In this document: positions 8,623-16,401 of the stretch, one piece after another
How the letters are laid out: each line of letters starts with the position of its first letter
How positions within the stretch are numbered: position 1 is the first letter of the stretch
Origin: Lacicoccus alkaliphilus DSM 16010
Lineage (GTDB): Bacteria > Bacillota > Bacilli > Staphylococcales > Salinicoccaceae
NCBI RefSeq assembly: GCF_900142805.1
Contig: NZ_FRCF01000004.1
Location: 1-64,000 of the forward strand
DNA length: 64,000 bases
Direction: 5' to 3'
Position numbers and translations under genes: made by a program
The notes under the pieces: model-generated
Told to the model about the DNA's origin: nothing
The model's database searches: none
The model's input: only the letters and a program-made list of their open reading frames with translations

Positions 8623-9438
8623 GTGGCTGAAAATGAGAATAATAAACGTAAAGACACGCTGCAGCAGATTACGGATGACGGCATAGCCAAGACTAAAAGG
8701 CGCCGCCGGGTGACACCCGATGAGCCGGATGCGACGCTGGTCGAACACCTCGACGACCTGAGGGGTGTCCTGATCAAGTCCATCGTTGTATTCATCATAT
8801 TTTTCACACTCATATTTTTGACGATACAATTCTGGTTCCCGTATTTGACGAAGGGCCATGACCTGATCGTCAGGGGACCGTTTGAAGTCATCCGGTTTTA
8901 CTTAAGGACTGCGGGATCCCTCGGCATCGGTCTGAGCCTGCCATTCATCTGCTACTATTTATGGCAGTTCATGCGGCCGGGTCTCGTGGACCAGGAAACG
9001 AAATTCATCAAATCTTATTTTCCGATCATGATGGGTTTATTTTTCGTCGGCATCGCTTTCGGATACTTTGTTGTGCACCCGATCAGCTACTATTTCCTCA
9101 TCCAGATGGGCCAGCAGAACTTTGATGTCCTGGTGACGGCTGATGAGTACATGTCATTCCTGCTGATGACGACGATGCCGTTTGCCTTGATTTTCCAGTT
9201 GCCGGTCATCGTGCTGTTCCTGCATCATATCGAACTGCTCGATTCGGATATCATGAAAAACGTGCGGCTGTATGTATACTTTGCTTTGCTCGTGATCACC
9301 GCATTGATCGCACCGCCGGACTTCTTCACCCATATGATCACGGTGTCCCCGATGATCATCCTTTATGAAATCAGCATCTATATCGTGAAGATCAAAGAGA
9401 AACGGCAGAAGCGGCGTGAGGCAGTAGCGGATCAATAG
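8623..9438 (+). CDS. tatC: Sec-independent protein translocase subunit TatC
   Basis: TatC is the twin-arginine signal receptor in the membrane that exports folded proteins together with TatA. The TatC core is present: TLVEHLDDLRGVLIKS near residue 38, a loop ending in FEVIRFYLR, FYLWQ-like YYLWQFMRPGL and six hydrophobic segments. The first 37 residues are an unusual charged extension with KTKRRRR. The start is GTG at 8623 after AGGTGG; a GTG at 8608 would lie against the ribosome site. No tatA is in the window. The acuI-tatC gap is 37 bases. Confidence 0.93.
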   Translation: MAENENNKRKDTLQQITDDGIAKTKRRRRVTPDEPDATLVEHLDDLRGVLIKSIVVFIIFFTLIFLTIQFWFPYLTKGHDLIVRGPFEVIRFYLRTAGSLGIGLSLPFICYYLWQFMRPGLVDQETKFIKSYFPIMMGLFFVGIAFGYFVVHPISYYFLIQMGQQNFDVLVTADEYMSFLLMTTMPFALIFQLPVIVLFLHHIELLDSDIMKNVRLYVYFALLVITALIAPPDFFTHMITVSPMIILYEISIYIVKIKEKRQKRREAVADQ

Positions 9439-9473
9439 CAGATCCCCGGAGAGGGGTCTGCTATTGTTTTTTT
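9433..9473 (+). terminator. Terminator after tatC
   Basis: CAATAGCAGATCCCC and its complement form a 14-15-base stem that overlaps the tatC stop codon, followed by seven T. Confidence 0.9.
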
Positions 9474-9560
9474 GTTGCGGCTGCGCATTCAGTGCGGCCA
9501 ATCGCTAATGGTTGCGAAAATCAGCTGAGAATCAGTGAGCACAATCATAATATCCCCAAC

Positions 9561-9582
9561 AAAAAAGAGCCGCAAGGGCTCT
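9561..9582 (-). terminator. Terminator of trhO
   Basis: On the minus strand AGAGCC-CTTGC-GGCTCT is followed by a T run, seven bases past the trhO stop. Confidence 0.8.
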
Positions 9583-9588
9583 TCATCT

Positions 9589-10575
9589 TTATTTACCTCT
9601 GGAATCGCCGATCATTTCGAATTCGGCAAAGTCGGAGTGCCTCAATTCCTCAAGTCTCTCTTCCACGAAATCTCTGGAGAGTTCGTTATCGATGATATGA
9701 CGGTTGCGTGCATGTTCTGCACATTCCAGTGAACATCCGCCGAGATGATAGGCTTCGTTCTCTTCCGAAGCGATGATCTGAGCGTTGCATTCAGGGTTTG
9801 CACAGTTGATATATCTCTCACATGGGGTATCATCGTAGTGGTCCCGTCCGACGACTGTATGCTCCACCTGGTTGATCGGCACGGTCAGCCTTTCATCGAA
9901 GACGTACATCATGCCGTCCCAAAGCTGGCCTTTGGTCTCAGGATCTTTTGCGTATGAGGCGATACCGCCGTGCAGCTGCCCGACATCTTCAAAGCCTTCA
10001 CGTTTCAGCCAGCCGGAGAATTTCTCGCAGCGTATGCCGCCGGTGCAGTATGTCAGCACTTTTTTGCCTTCGAACAGTTCACGGTTCTCACGGACCCAGT
10101 CAGGCGTGTCCCTGAACGTTTCGACTTCCGGGCGGATGGCACCCCTGAAATGGCCGACATCATATTCATATGTGTTGCGGACATCAAGGACGACGGTGTC
10201 TTCCTTCTGCATCTCCTCATAAAATTCAGCCGGTGATAAGTATTCCCCGGTGATGTCGCGCGGGTTCACGTCATCCTCCAGACTCAAATTCACAAGTTCA
10301 GGACGCGGTCTGACATGCATCTTTTTGAACGCATGTCCTTCAGCCTCATCCACTTTGAACACGATATCCTTGAATAAAGGATGTTTCTCCATGTAGTTCT
10401 TGTATTTGTCGGTATCTTCCACTGTTCCCGAAACAGTCCCGTTGATGCCTTCATTGGCAATCAGTATACGGCCTTTCAGGTTCATGTCTTTACAGATCCG
10501 GAGATGCTCTCTGCTCAATCCTTCCGGATCGGCAATGTCAGTATAGTAGTAATAAAGTAATACACGATATTCCAT
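9589..10575 (-). CDS. trhO: tRNA uridine(34) hydroxylase TrhO (rhodanese-like)
   Basis: TrhO (UPF0176, formerly YceA/YbfQ type) hydroxylates U34 of some tRNAs, the first step to 5-methoxyuridine or carboxymethoxyuridine. An N-terminal acylphosphatase-like part ([15 protein letters not shown]) is followed by a rhodanese domain with the active-site loop [15 protein letters not shown] near residue 175. A C-terminal cysteine-rich region ([21 protein letters not shown]) probably binds zinc. The start at 10575 lies eight bases after AGGTGG; a Met at 10587 would overlap that site. The protein is 328 aa. Confidence 0.92.
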   Translation of the reverse strand: MEYRVLLYYYYTDIADPEGLSREHLRICKDMNLKGRILIANEGINGTVSGTVEDTDKYKNYMEKHPLFKDIVFKVDEAEGHAFKKMHVRPRPELVNLSLEDDVNPRDITGEYLSPAEFYEEMQKEDTVVLDVRNTYEYDVGHFRGAIRPEVETFRDTPDWVRENRELFEGKKVLTYCTGGIRCEKFSGWLKREGFEDVGQLHGGIASYAKDPETKGQLWDGMMYVFDERLTVPINQVEHTVVGRDHYDDTPCERYINCANPECNAQIIASEENEAYHLGGCSLECAEHARNRHIIDNELSRDFVEERLEELRHSDFAEFEMIGDSRGK

Positions 10576-10703
10576 TGTCAATTCCACCTATCAATTATAT
10601 TTGCAGGATATACCTGATAGTCATAGCAATCGCAATGGTGCCAAAGGTTATTCATTTTTAAATAAAATTGATACCATCTTGATACTATTTCTCACAATAT
10701 ATG

Positions 10704-10732
10704 AATATAACCGTTTTCGAATAAAATTTCAA
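10704..10732 (-). promoter_or_regulatory. Sigma-A promoter of trhO
   Basis: On the minus strand TTGAAA (10732-10727) and TATATT (10709-10704) are 17 bases apart, about 130 bases upstream of the trhO start. Confidence 0.6.
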
Positions 10733-10779
10733 GTCTTGGGATGGGATTGTATATTTTTCGTCATAATTAAAACTCCCGC

Positions 10780-11001
10780 TCAGGCAAGCGTCCTCCTAAT
10801 CTCTTCGATCACTGCCTCTTCACTCGCATGGTAGGTGGATTCGACCTGGATTCTGCTGTTTTTGGATTCGCTCAATTTGAACCGGTCACCGGCCTGCCTG
10901 CTGATCCGGAACTTCGCACCGTCTTTTGATATCGTCGCAAGGGAGGTGCTCGCGAATACTTTAAAGCCTTCCGCCCTGGCAAATGCTGCTATTTTCTTCA
11001 T
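10780..11001 (-). CDS. Small hypothetical protein, 73 aa
   Basis: I do not recognise a family. The protein is basic at the N-terminus with no signal peptide or membrane segment; it has a beta-rich look in the middle and an acidic helix at the end (SEEAVIEEIRRTLA). CAGGAGTGG precedes the ATG at the right spacing, which supports it as a real gene. It is separated by about 200 bases from trhO, which has its own promoter. Confidence 0.6.
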   Translation of the reverse strand: MKKIAAFARAEGFKVFASTSLATISKDGAKFRISRQAGDRFKLSESKNSRIQVESTYHASEEAVIEEIRRTLA

Positions 11002-11101
11002 TTGAAATCCACTCCTGATATTAAGTATATAGATAAATTGGAAGAGGAAGCAATATAAATGCAGATTTCATGAAGATTCCCGATTCAGCCGATGGCGAAA
11101 T

Positions 11102-11128
11102 TTGACGGAAACTGTTAAAATTTAATAA
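11102..11128 (+). promoter_or_regulatory. Likely promoter of queCDE
   Basis: TTGACG at 11102-11107 is followed 15-17 bases later by an AT-rich AATAAT-like -10. The leader is then about 25 bases, so the queC end of the operon has no room for a riboswitch. Confidence 0.45.
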
Positions 11129-11156
11129 TTGAAGAATTTAGAAGGACGGATGTACC

Positions 11157-11813
11157 ATGAATCGAAAAAAAGCGCTGGTCGTCTTTTCAGGCGGTCAGGA
11201 CTCCACCACATGCATGTTCCATGCGCTCAAAAAATATGATGAAGTCGAGCTTGTCACTTTCATGTACGGTCAGCGGCACGCGCTTGAAATCAATGTGGCG
11301 CGTAAAATCGCGGACGAGCATGATTTGAAGCACCATGTCCTCGACATGAACCTGCTCTCCCAGCTCGCCCCGAACGCGCTCACTTCCCATGACATGACCA
11401 TCGAAAGTGATGACAATGGTCTCCCCAACACTTTCGTCCCGGCGAGGAACATGATCTTCCTGTCATTCGCAGCGGCACTTGCGTATCAGATCAAGGCAGG
11501 CGTCATCATCACCGGCGTATCCCAGACCGATTTCAGCGGGTATCCGGACTGCCGCAACAATTTCATCCAGTCCATGAACCTCACCGCAAATCTTGCAATG
11601 GACACTGATTTCGAGATCGAGACGCCTTTGATGTGGCTTGATAAGAAAGAGACATGGGCAATGGCGGATATGCTCGGCCGGCTCGACTACATAAAGGAAA
11701 ATACGCTCACATGCTATGAGGGTGTGATCGGTGACGGCTGCGGCGAATGCCCGGCGTGTGCGCTGAGGAATGAAGGTCTCAAAGATCATTTGAAAGAAAG
11801 GGGGGGAAGATGA
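11157..11813 (+). CDS. queC: 7-cyano-7-deazaguanine synthase QueC
   Basis: QueC converts 7-carboxy-7-deazaguanine to preQ0 with ATP and ammonia in the queuosine pathway. The PP-loop [10 protein letters not shown] lies at residues 10-19 and the C-terminal zinc-binding cysteines are in [16 protein letters not shown]. The length of 218 aa is normal. The gene starts the queC-queD-queE run, with start and stop codons overlapping. Confidence 0.96.
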   Translation: MNRKKALVVFSGGQDSTTCMFHALKKYDEVELVTFMYGQRHALEINVARKIADEHDLKHHVLDMNLLSQLAPNALTSHDMTIESDDNGLPNTFVPARNMIFLSFAAALAYQIKAGVIITGVSQTDFSGYPDCRNNFIQSMNLTANLAMDTDFEIETPLMWLDKKETWAMADMLGRLDYIKENTLTCYEGVIGDGCGECPACALRNEGLKDHLKERGGR

Positions 11814-12226
11814 TGATTTATCCGATTCCGAGTCATGATTATGAATACGAGCTGAATAAAGATCTGAATTTTTCCGCAGCACACCATATACCCGATGCGC
11901 GCGCAGGAAAGTGCGAACGGGTGCACGGCCACACATATCACGTGAACATCACCATCGCGGGGGATGCACTCGATGATCTCGGCTTCCTCGTCAATTTTTC
12001 TGCACTGAAGAAGCTGATAATGGATGAGTTCGACCACAGGCTGCTGAATGACCATGAAGCATTCAGAGACATACCACCGACGTCGGAGACGCTCGCAAAA
12101 GTGATTCATGACATGGTGCAGAGTTATATAAAGACAGAACAGCCAAATGAAGTGAAGTGCCTGCAGATCATATTGAAAGAGACGCCGACGAGCTATGTCG
12201 TCTACCGTCCGAAGGAGAAGAGATGA
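11810..12226 (+). CDS. queD: 6-carboxy-5,6,7,8-tetrahydropterin synthase QueD
   Basis: QueD makes 6-carboxytetrahydropterin from dihydroneopterin triphosphate for queuosine synthesis. The zinc histidines and active cysteine are visible in [19 protein letters not shown], followed by HTYHV. Two adjacent ATG codons (11810, 11813) follow GGGGGGAAG; either could be used. The start overlaps the queC stop by four bases. The length is 138 aa. Confidence 0.93.
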   Translation: MMIYPIPSHDYEYELNKDLNFSAAHHIPDARAGKCERVHGHTYHVNITIAGDALDDLGFLVNFSALKKLIMDEFDHRLLNDHEAFRDIPPTSETLAKVIHDMVQSYIKTEQPNEVKCLQIILKETPTSYVVYRPKEKR

Positions 12227-12945
12227 TGAAAGTACCTGTACTTGAAATCTTCGGCCCGACTTTTCAGGGCGAGGGCGCGGTCATCGGACAGAAGACGATG
12301 TTTGTCAGAACGGCGGGCTGTGACTACCAGTGCAGCTGGTGTGATTCGAAATTCACGTGGGACGGCAGTCAGCAGGAAAACATCCGCATGATGACGGCAG
12401 ATGATATATTCGCATCACTGGACGCACTTGCGGAAGGCAACTACAATCATGTCACGATTTCCGGCGGCAACCCGCTGCTGCTTAAAAATCTACGGGAATT
12501 CGTGGAAAGTGCAAAGGCGAAAGGGGTCAAGCTTGCGGTGGAGACACAGGGGACCATGTATCAGGACTGGCTTCAGGGGATCGATGATGTGACCATCAGT
12601 CCGAAGCCGCCGAGCTCCGGCATGGTGACCGACTACGGCAAACTGGATTATATCTTCACAAAATTGGATGAGAGCGGCACGGCTTATAACCTTAAAGTGG
12701 TCATCTTCGATGAAGAAGATTTCGAGTATGCCGTACATATGCACCAGAAGTATGCGAAGGTGGATTTTTATCTGCAGGTGGGCAATCCATACCTTGACGG
12801 TGAAGATATCGAAAATCACACTGAAAAACTGCTCAACCGTTATGAAAATCTTGTGGATAGAACAATGAGGGACAGCCGGGTGAATGATGTGAGGGTGCTG
12901 CCGCAACTGCATACATTGCTTTGGAGCAACAAACAGGGTGTATAA
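12223..12945 (+). CDS. queE: 7-carboxy-7-deazaguanine synthase QueE (radical SAM)
   Basis: QueE rearranges 6-carboxytetrahydropterin to 7-carboxy-7-deazaguanine. The radical SAM cluster motif CDYQCSWC (CxxxCxxC) lies near residues 30-37, after GPTFQGEGAVIG. The C-terminus LPQLHTLLWSNKQGV is typical, so the gene is complete. The start at 12223 follows GAAGGAGAAG and overlaps the queD stop; the longer frame from 12157 lies inside queD. The protein is 240 aa. Confidence 0.95.
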   Translation: MMKVPVLEIFGPTFQGEGAVIGQKTMFVRTAGCDYQCSWCDSKFTWDGSQQENIRMMTADDIFASLDALAEGNYNHVTISGGNPLLLKNLREFVESAKAKGVKLAVETQGTMYQDWLQGIDDVTISPKPPSSGMVTDYGKLDYIFTKLDESGTAYNLKVVIFDEEDFEYAVHMHQKYAKVDFYLQVGNPYLDGEDIENHTEKLLNRYENLVDRTMRDSRVNDVRVLPQLHTLLWSNKQGV

Positions 12946-12947
12946 AA

Positions 12948-13055
12948 CAGGGGGTGCCATTCATCGTGATCAATGGAGAATACGCACTCCCCGGCCTGAG
13001 AAGTGCGGGAAGCTACGTCAAGGCCTTTAAGGAATACTGGAAAGCAATTAAATGA
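12948..13055 (+). pseudogene. C-terminal remnant of a DsbA-like thiol oxidoreductase gene
   Basis: Three bases after the queE stop, a frame encodes KQGVPFIVINGEYALPGLRS and then AGSYVKAFKEYWKAIK before a TGA at 13053. The order cis-Pro segment GVP, VNGxY-like INGEY, and SAGSY-plus-helix is what the last 30 residues of DsbA-family proteins look like. The catalytic CxxC part is absent, so this is read as a remnant. The bases before it (AAACAGGGGGTG) nearly repeat the end of queE (AAACAGGGTG), suggesting a recombination junction at a KQGV-coding microhomology. A GTG at 12966 or 12954 after AGGGGGTG-like sequence could instead start a real peptide of 29-33 aa. Assigned by eye only. Confidence 0.45.
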
Positions 13056-13092
13056 AGGGGTTCTTAGCAAATAACCCTCTATAAAAACTGAG
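13055..13092 (+). promoter_or_regulatory. preQ1-I riboswitch upstream of queF
   Basis: GGGGTTCTTAGC is followed after a short A-rich loop by CCCTCTATAAAAACTGA, closely matching the class I preQ1 aptamer of Bacillus (GGTTCTAGC...CCCTCTATAAAAAACTAA). P1 pairs AGGGG with CCTCT (one G-U), and the pseudoknot pairs TTAG of the loop with CTGA at the 3' end. A terminator follows at 13098-13131, so binding of preQ1 should favour termination and lower queF expression. It lies between queE and queF, not at the head of the operon. Confidence 0.9.
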
Positions 13093-13097
13093 ACACG

Positions 13098-13131
13098 CCA
13101 TGTGCCCTCTCAGGTACATGGTTTTCATTTT
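13098..13131 (+). terminator. Riboswitch-controlled terminator before queF
   Basis: CCATGTGCC and GGTACATGG pair around a CTCTCA loop, followed by TTTTCATTTT. The loop-side CTCTCAG can pair instead with CTGAGA at the aptamer's 3' edge, which is the part captured by the pseudoknot when preQ1 is bound. This gives a simple antiterminator/terminator switch. Confidence 0.7.
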
Positions 13132-13147
13132 GAAAGGTGAGATGATG

Positions 13148-13636
13148 ATGACTGATGAAAATACAGAAGATTTGACGCTGCTTGGCAATCGGGACGTGGA
13201 GTATGCGTTTGACTACGACCCGGAAGTATTGGAAACATTCGACAATAAATTCCCGGACCGGGATTACTTCGTGAAATTCAATTGTCCGGAGTTTACGACG
13301 CTCTGTCCAATAACGAACCAGCCGGACTTTGCGACGATCTACATTTCATATATACCGGACGTCAAAATGGTGGAGTCGAAGTCACTCAAGCTTTATCTGT
13401 TCAGCTACAGGGACCACGGCGGCTTCCATGAATCGAGCGTCAATATGATCATGGATGACCTGATTGGACTGATGGACCCGCGGTACATCGAAGTGTGGGG
13501 CAAATTCACCCCGCGTGGCGGAATCTCCATCGACCCCTACTGCAACTACGGCAGAAAAGGGACGAAGTATGAGGAGATGGCGGACAGACGGTTGATGGAA
13601 CATGATATGAATCCTGAGACGATCACGAACAGATAA
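13148..13636 (+). CDS. queF: NADPH-dependent 7-cyano-7-deazaguanine reductase QueF
   Basis: QueF reduces preQ0 to preQ1, the last soluble step before insertion into tRNA by Tgt. The active-site cysteine lies in [19 protein letters not shown] and the NADPH-binding motif [16 protein letters not shown] is complete. The C-terminal [16 protein letters not shown] is typical of the unimodular type. Three ATG codons in a row (13142, 13145, 13148) follow AAGGTG; 13148 has the best spacing. The riboswitch above it gives preQ1 feedback. Confidence 0.95.
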   Translation: MTDENTEDLTLLGNRDVEYAFDYDPEVLETFDNKFPDRDYFVKFNCPEFTTLCPITNQPDFATIYISYIPDVKMVESKSLKLYLFSYRDHGGFHESSVNMIMDDLIGLMDPRYIEVWGKFTPRGGISIDPYCNYGRKGTKYEEMADRRLMEHDMNPETITNR

Positions 13637-13639
13637 AAG

Positions 13640-13675
13640 AAAAGTGCTTAAAGCATTGGCTTTAAGCACTTTTAA
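13640..13675. terminator. Bidirectional terminator between queF and a membrane protein gene
   Basis: AAAAGTGCTTAAAGC and its perfect complement are flanked by A and T runs, serving the convergent genes on both sides. Confidence 0.85.
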
Positions 13676-13693
13676 TTTTTCATCCCTCTGTTG

Positions 13694-13978
13694 TCATTCT
13701 GCCACTGTGTCCTTTTTCCTGTTGAAAGTGATGATTTTATATAAATGATAAATTGCACCGTACAATACCATCAAAGGTATGATGATAACGATCAGGAAGA
13801 AGAATATCCCCACAGCTTCCCCGATGCCGAAATTCGCGAAGAAATCGGCTGTCGTCACTTCCAGGATCGGCGGTAAGAATGCATAGTAGTAAATGAAACC
13901 GAGCACTGCCAGTGTAAATAAGTAAAAGACCAAGTTCGTTATGTGATAAGGCATGGTGCCTTTATCAAATTTGAACAT
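13694..13978 (-). CDS. Small membrane protein with two hydrophobic segments, 94 aa
   Basis: The family is not recognised. After a short polar N-terminus (MFKFDKGTMPYHITN) come two hydrophobic segments, roughly residues 16-37 and 58-80, and a basic tail, so it should sit in the cytoplasmic membrane with the C-terminus inside. The ATG at 13978 follows AGAGGGG by eight bases; the longer frame to 14014 has no such site. It is divergent from the GNAT gene and convergent with queF. Confidence 0.65.
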   Translation of the reverse strand: MFKFDKGTMPYHITNLVFYLFTLAVLGFIYYYAFLPPILEVTTADFFANFGIGEAVGIFFFLIVIIIPLMVLYGAIYHLYKIITFNRKKDTVAE

Positions 13979-14073
13979 TTTACAAAACCCCTCTGTTATA
14001 AATCTTAATAACATTATACAATATGGATATTGAAATGAATAGGTTGATTATCATAAAACATGGAGTGAACATT

Positions 14074-14595
14074 ATGACACTGAGAAAGGCGACGGCGTCG
14101 GACCTCAAGCGGGTGATGGAAATAAAGGAGAGCGTTGTGCCGTTGATGATCGACTCCGGCAATACACAATGGTCGGAATATTACCCTGATTTAGAGCGGT
14201 TCGAAGAGGATTTGAGGACGGGGACATTATATGTTTTTGAAGAGGGCGGGCACGTCAAGGGGTTTGCGGTTGTGGACGATGACCACCCTTATCCATATGA
14301 TGACATTCCATGGGAATTGAGGCGGGCAGACTCCAGGGCCCTGCACAGGATGGCAGTCGATCCTGCATATCAGGGGAACGGGATTTCAACGAGAATGATG
14401 GGGGAAATCGAAGGGATGCTCATTGAAAAAGGCATTAAAGGCATCCATACGGATACATCACTTGAAAATGGGAAGATGCAGTACCAGTTCGAGAAGAACG
14501 ACTTCGAATTCAAAGGGAAGCTGAACCTCGATGACAACCTGGACGACTGGTATGTCGCCTATGAAAAAGTGTTTGATGATGAGAGTGCCGAGTGA
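14074..14595 (+). CDS. GNAT family N-acetyltransferase
   Basis: This is a single-domain Gcn5-type acetyltransferase of 173 aa. The acetyl-CoA binding motif A shows as LHRMAVDPAYQGNGISTRMM (residues about 90-109). The substrate is not evident; it could be a small amine, a peptide or a protein N-terminus. The start at 14074 follows GGAGTG by six bases; the frame upstream to 14023 lacks a site. Confidence 0.85.
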   Translation: MTLRKATASDLKRVMEIKESVVPLMIDSGNTQWSEYYPDLERFEEDLRTGTLYVFEEGGHVKGFAVVDDDHPYPYDDIPWELRRADSRALHRMAVDPAYQGNGISTRMMGEIEGMLIEKGIKGIHTDTSLENGKMQYQFEKNDFEFKGKLNLDDNLDDWYVAYEKVFDDESAE

Positions 14596-14687
14596 TTGAA
14601 AACCTTTTCATAAATTTTTGGATAAATATTTATTTTGCCTTCACATGATGTATAATGATATATGAACATAAACAAGGGGGAGAATTT

Positions 14688-15863
14688 ATGAAATTGATCA
14701 TCAGGCTGCTTGCTGCCATCATCATCGGCATCACTGTCGGCTCGCTTTACTATGCAGTGGGAGGCGCATTTTTCGAAGTGCTGGTACGGCTGTTCATCAC
14801 GCTGGAGATGATTCTCGGGTCGTTGATATTCTTCACGATTCCATTCATCATCCTGTTCTTCATCGCATCAGGGATTTCGCGCATTACAGGCGGCTCGGGG
14901 AAAGTAGTGGGAGCCACCGTCGGCGTTGCATACATATCGACTCTCGGTGCGGGTCTGCTGGCATACTTTGTTGCGATCCTCATCATGCCGCTCGTTACGG
15001 ACGGCGGGGCTGTGCCTGAGGAAGGCGAAGGACTGTCACCGTTTTTTGAATTTGAAATCCCGCCTGTCCTTGACATTTTATCCGCACTCGTCCTGGCTTT
15101 TGCCCTCGGCATCGTGATCACGGTCACGAAAACGGATACGATGAGGAAATGGGTGGACGAAGGCAAAGTGATCACGGAGTACATCATCGAGAAAGTGATC
15201 ATCAACATATTGCCGTTCTACATCGCCGGCGTGTTTGCGGGGATGGCTGCCACGGGCACTGTTTTCGACACACTTGCGGTATTCGGTGTGGTCCTGCTGG
15301 TCGCAATCTTCCTGCATTGGGTATGGATTACGATCCAGTACACGATTGCGGGCGCGCTTCTCGGCAAAAACCCGTTTGCCATGATCAAGACGATGCTGCC
15401 GGCCTATTTAACGGCCCTCGGTACAATGAGCAGTGCAGCAACCATCCCTGTGACCCTGAAGCAGGTCAAAGCGAATGGCATACGTAACCGCATTGCGGAC
15501 TTCGTCGTGCCCCTGTGTGCCAATATCCATCTGGCTGGGAGCACAATCACGATCATCAGCTGTACGATTGCGGTCATGACGGTGCTGCCGGATTACAGCA
15601 TGCCGGGATTCTTTGAAATTCTGGGCACGATAATGCTGCTTGGTGTGGTCATGATTGCAGCTCCGGGTGTGCCCGGCGGTGCCATCATGGCGGCGAGCGG
15701 GGTGCTCATGGTCAATCTGGGATTCAATGAAGCGGCTGTAGCATTCATGATTGCCTTATACATGGCACAGGACAGCTTCGGCACTGCTGCAAACATCACC
15801 GGTGATGGTGCCGTGAGCGGCATCATTGACGCCTATGAGCAAAAATTGCATAAGAAAGCATAA
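14688..15863 (+). CDS. Dicarboxylate/amino acid:cation symporter (DAACS family)
   Basis: This membrane transporter takes up dicarboxylates or acidic amino acids with Na+ or H+. It has about eight hydrophobic segments plus re-entrant loops, with the Ser-rich TLGTMSSAATIPVT-like motif (ALGTMSSAATIPVTL) and the substrate/cation motif QDSFGTAANITGDGA near the C-terminus. The length is 391 aa. The ATG at 14688 follows AAGGGGGAG; the upstream frame to 14655 has no site. A terminator follows the stop. Confidence 0.9.
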   Translation: MKLIIRLLAAIIIGITVGSLYYAVGGAFFEVLVRLFITLEMILGSLIFFTIPFIILFFIASGISRITGGSGKVVGATVGVAYISTLGAGLLAYFVAILIMPLVTDGGAVPEEGEGLSPFFEFEIPPVLDILSALVLAFALGIVITVTKTDTMRKWVDEGKVITEYIIEKVIINILPFYIAGVFAGMAATGTVFDTLAVFGVVLLVAIFLHWVWITIQYTIAGALLGKNPFAMIKTMLPAYLTALGTMSSAATIPVTLKQVKANGIRNRIADFVVPLCANIHLAGSTITIISCTIAVMTVLPDYSMPGFFEILGTIMLLGVVMIAAPGVPGGAIMAASGVLMVNLGFNEAAVAFMIALYMAQDSFGTAANITGDGAVSGIIDAYEQKLHKKA

Positions 15864-15911
15864 AAATACAAGCCACTGGAAAACATTTGTTTTCCAGCGG
15901 CTTGTATTTTG
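15864..15911. terminator. Bidirectional terminator
   Basis: AAAATACAAGCC...GGAAAACATTTGTTTTCC...GGCTTGTATTTT forms a long stem between the convergent symporter and ion channel genes. Confidence 0.85.
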
Positions 15912-15925
15912 TCGAAGGCAGGCCT

Positions 15926-16330
15926 TCAGTCGTTTTTTGTAATTTCCTTTATAAAAATGACTGTGGGTGTGACGATGCCGACAAACCCTTCAAACACTGA
16001 AATGTAGCGGACGGGCCCGACGGGGGTCAGGTCACCGTACCCTATAGAGAGGAGGGTGACCGCACTGTAATAGATCATCTCTGCAAAATCATGATTATGC
16101 AGAAGTTCTCCACTGTTCCCCTCCATAAGTATCGGTGAGCCGAAGGAAGCAATGTAGTAGATTACGGCAAAGATGAAAACCAGTGCGAACATGACCGAAA
16201 ATATGTAAAGATAAAGCGGCCAGTTTGCGGAAAAATCATGAGTATCATTCAATCTGCCTTTTTGCTTTGCAAAAGCACCGAGCTGGACCAGGAAAAAGAT
16301 AATGAATATTCCCAGTAAAACATGAGCCAT
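15926..16330 (-). CDS. Potassium channel family protein (pore-only)
   Basis: The protein of 134 aa has an N-terminal hydrophobic segment, a second at about residues 44-66, a pore helix with the selectivity filter LLSIGYGDLTPVG near 97-109, and a final hydrophobic segment. This is the Ion_trans_2 layout, although no RCK regulatory domain is attached, so gating is not obvious. GGAGGG precedes the ATG at 16330; the frame to 16402 lies in the divergent intergenic region. It is divergently transcribed from the MFS gene, only 71 bases away. Confidence 0.85.
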   Translation of the reverse strand: MAHVLLGIFIIFFLVQLGAFAKQKGRLNDTHDFSANWPLYLYIFSVMFALVFIFAVIYYIASFGSPILMEGNSGELLHNHDFAEMIYYSAVTLLSIGYGDLTPVGPVRYISVFEGFVGIVTPTVIFIKEITKND

Positions 16331-16401
16331 ATCATCCCTCCATGTGAAAAAATTGTTTATAATATAAAATAGTGATAATAAATTTGCAAAAGGATAATTC
16401 A

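Noticed and set aside
11002-11156. preQ1 riboswitch before queC
   Set aside because: No match to the class I aptamer was seen, and the likely promoter leaves too short a leader.
12157-12222. Longer N-terminus for QueE
   Set aside because: The extra 22 residues lie inside queD and lack a ribosome site; the start at 12223 follows GAAGGAG.
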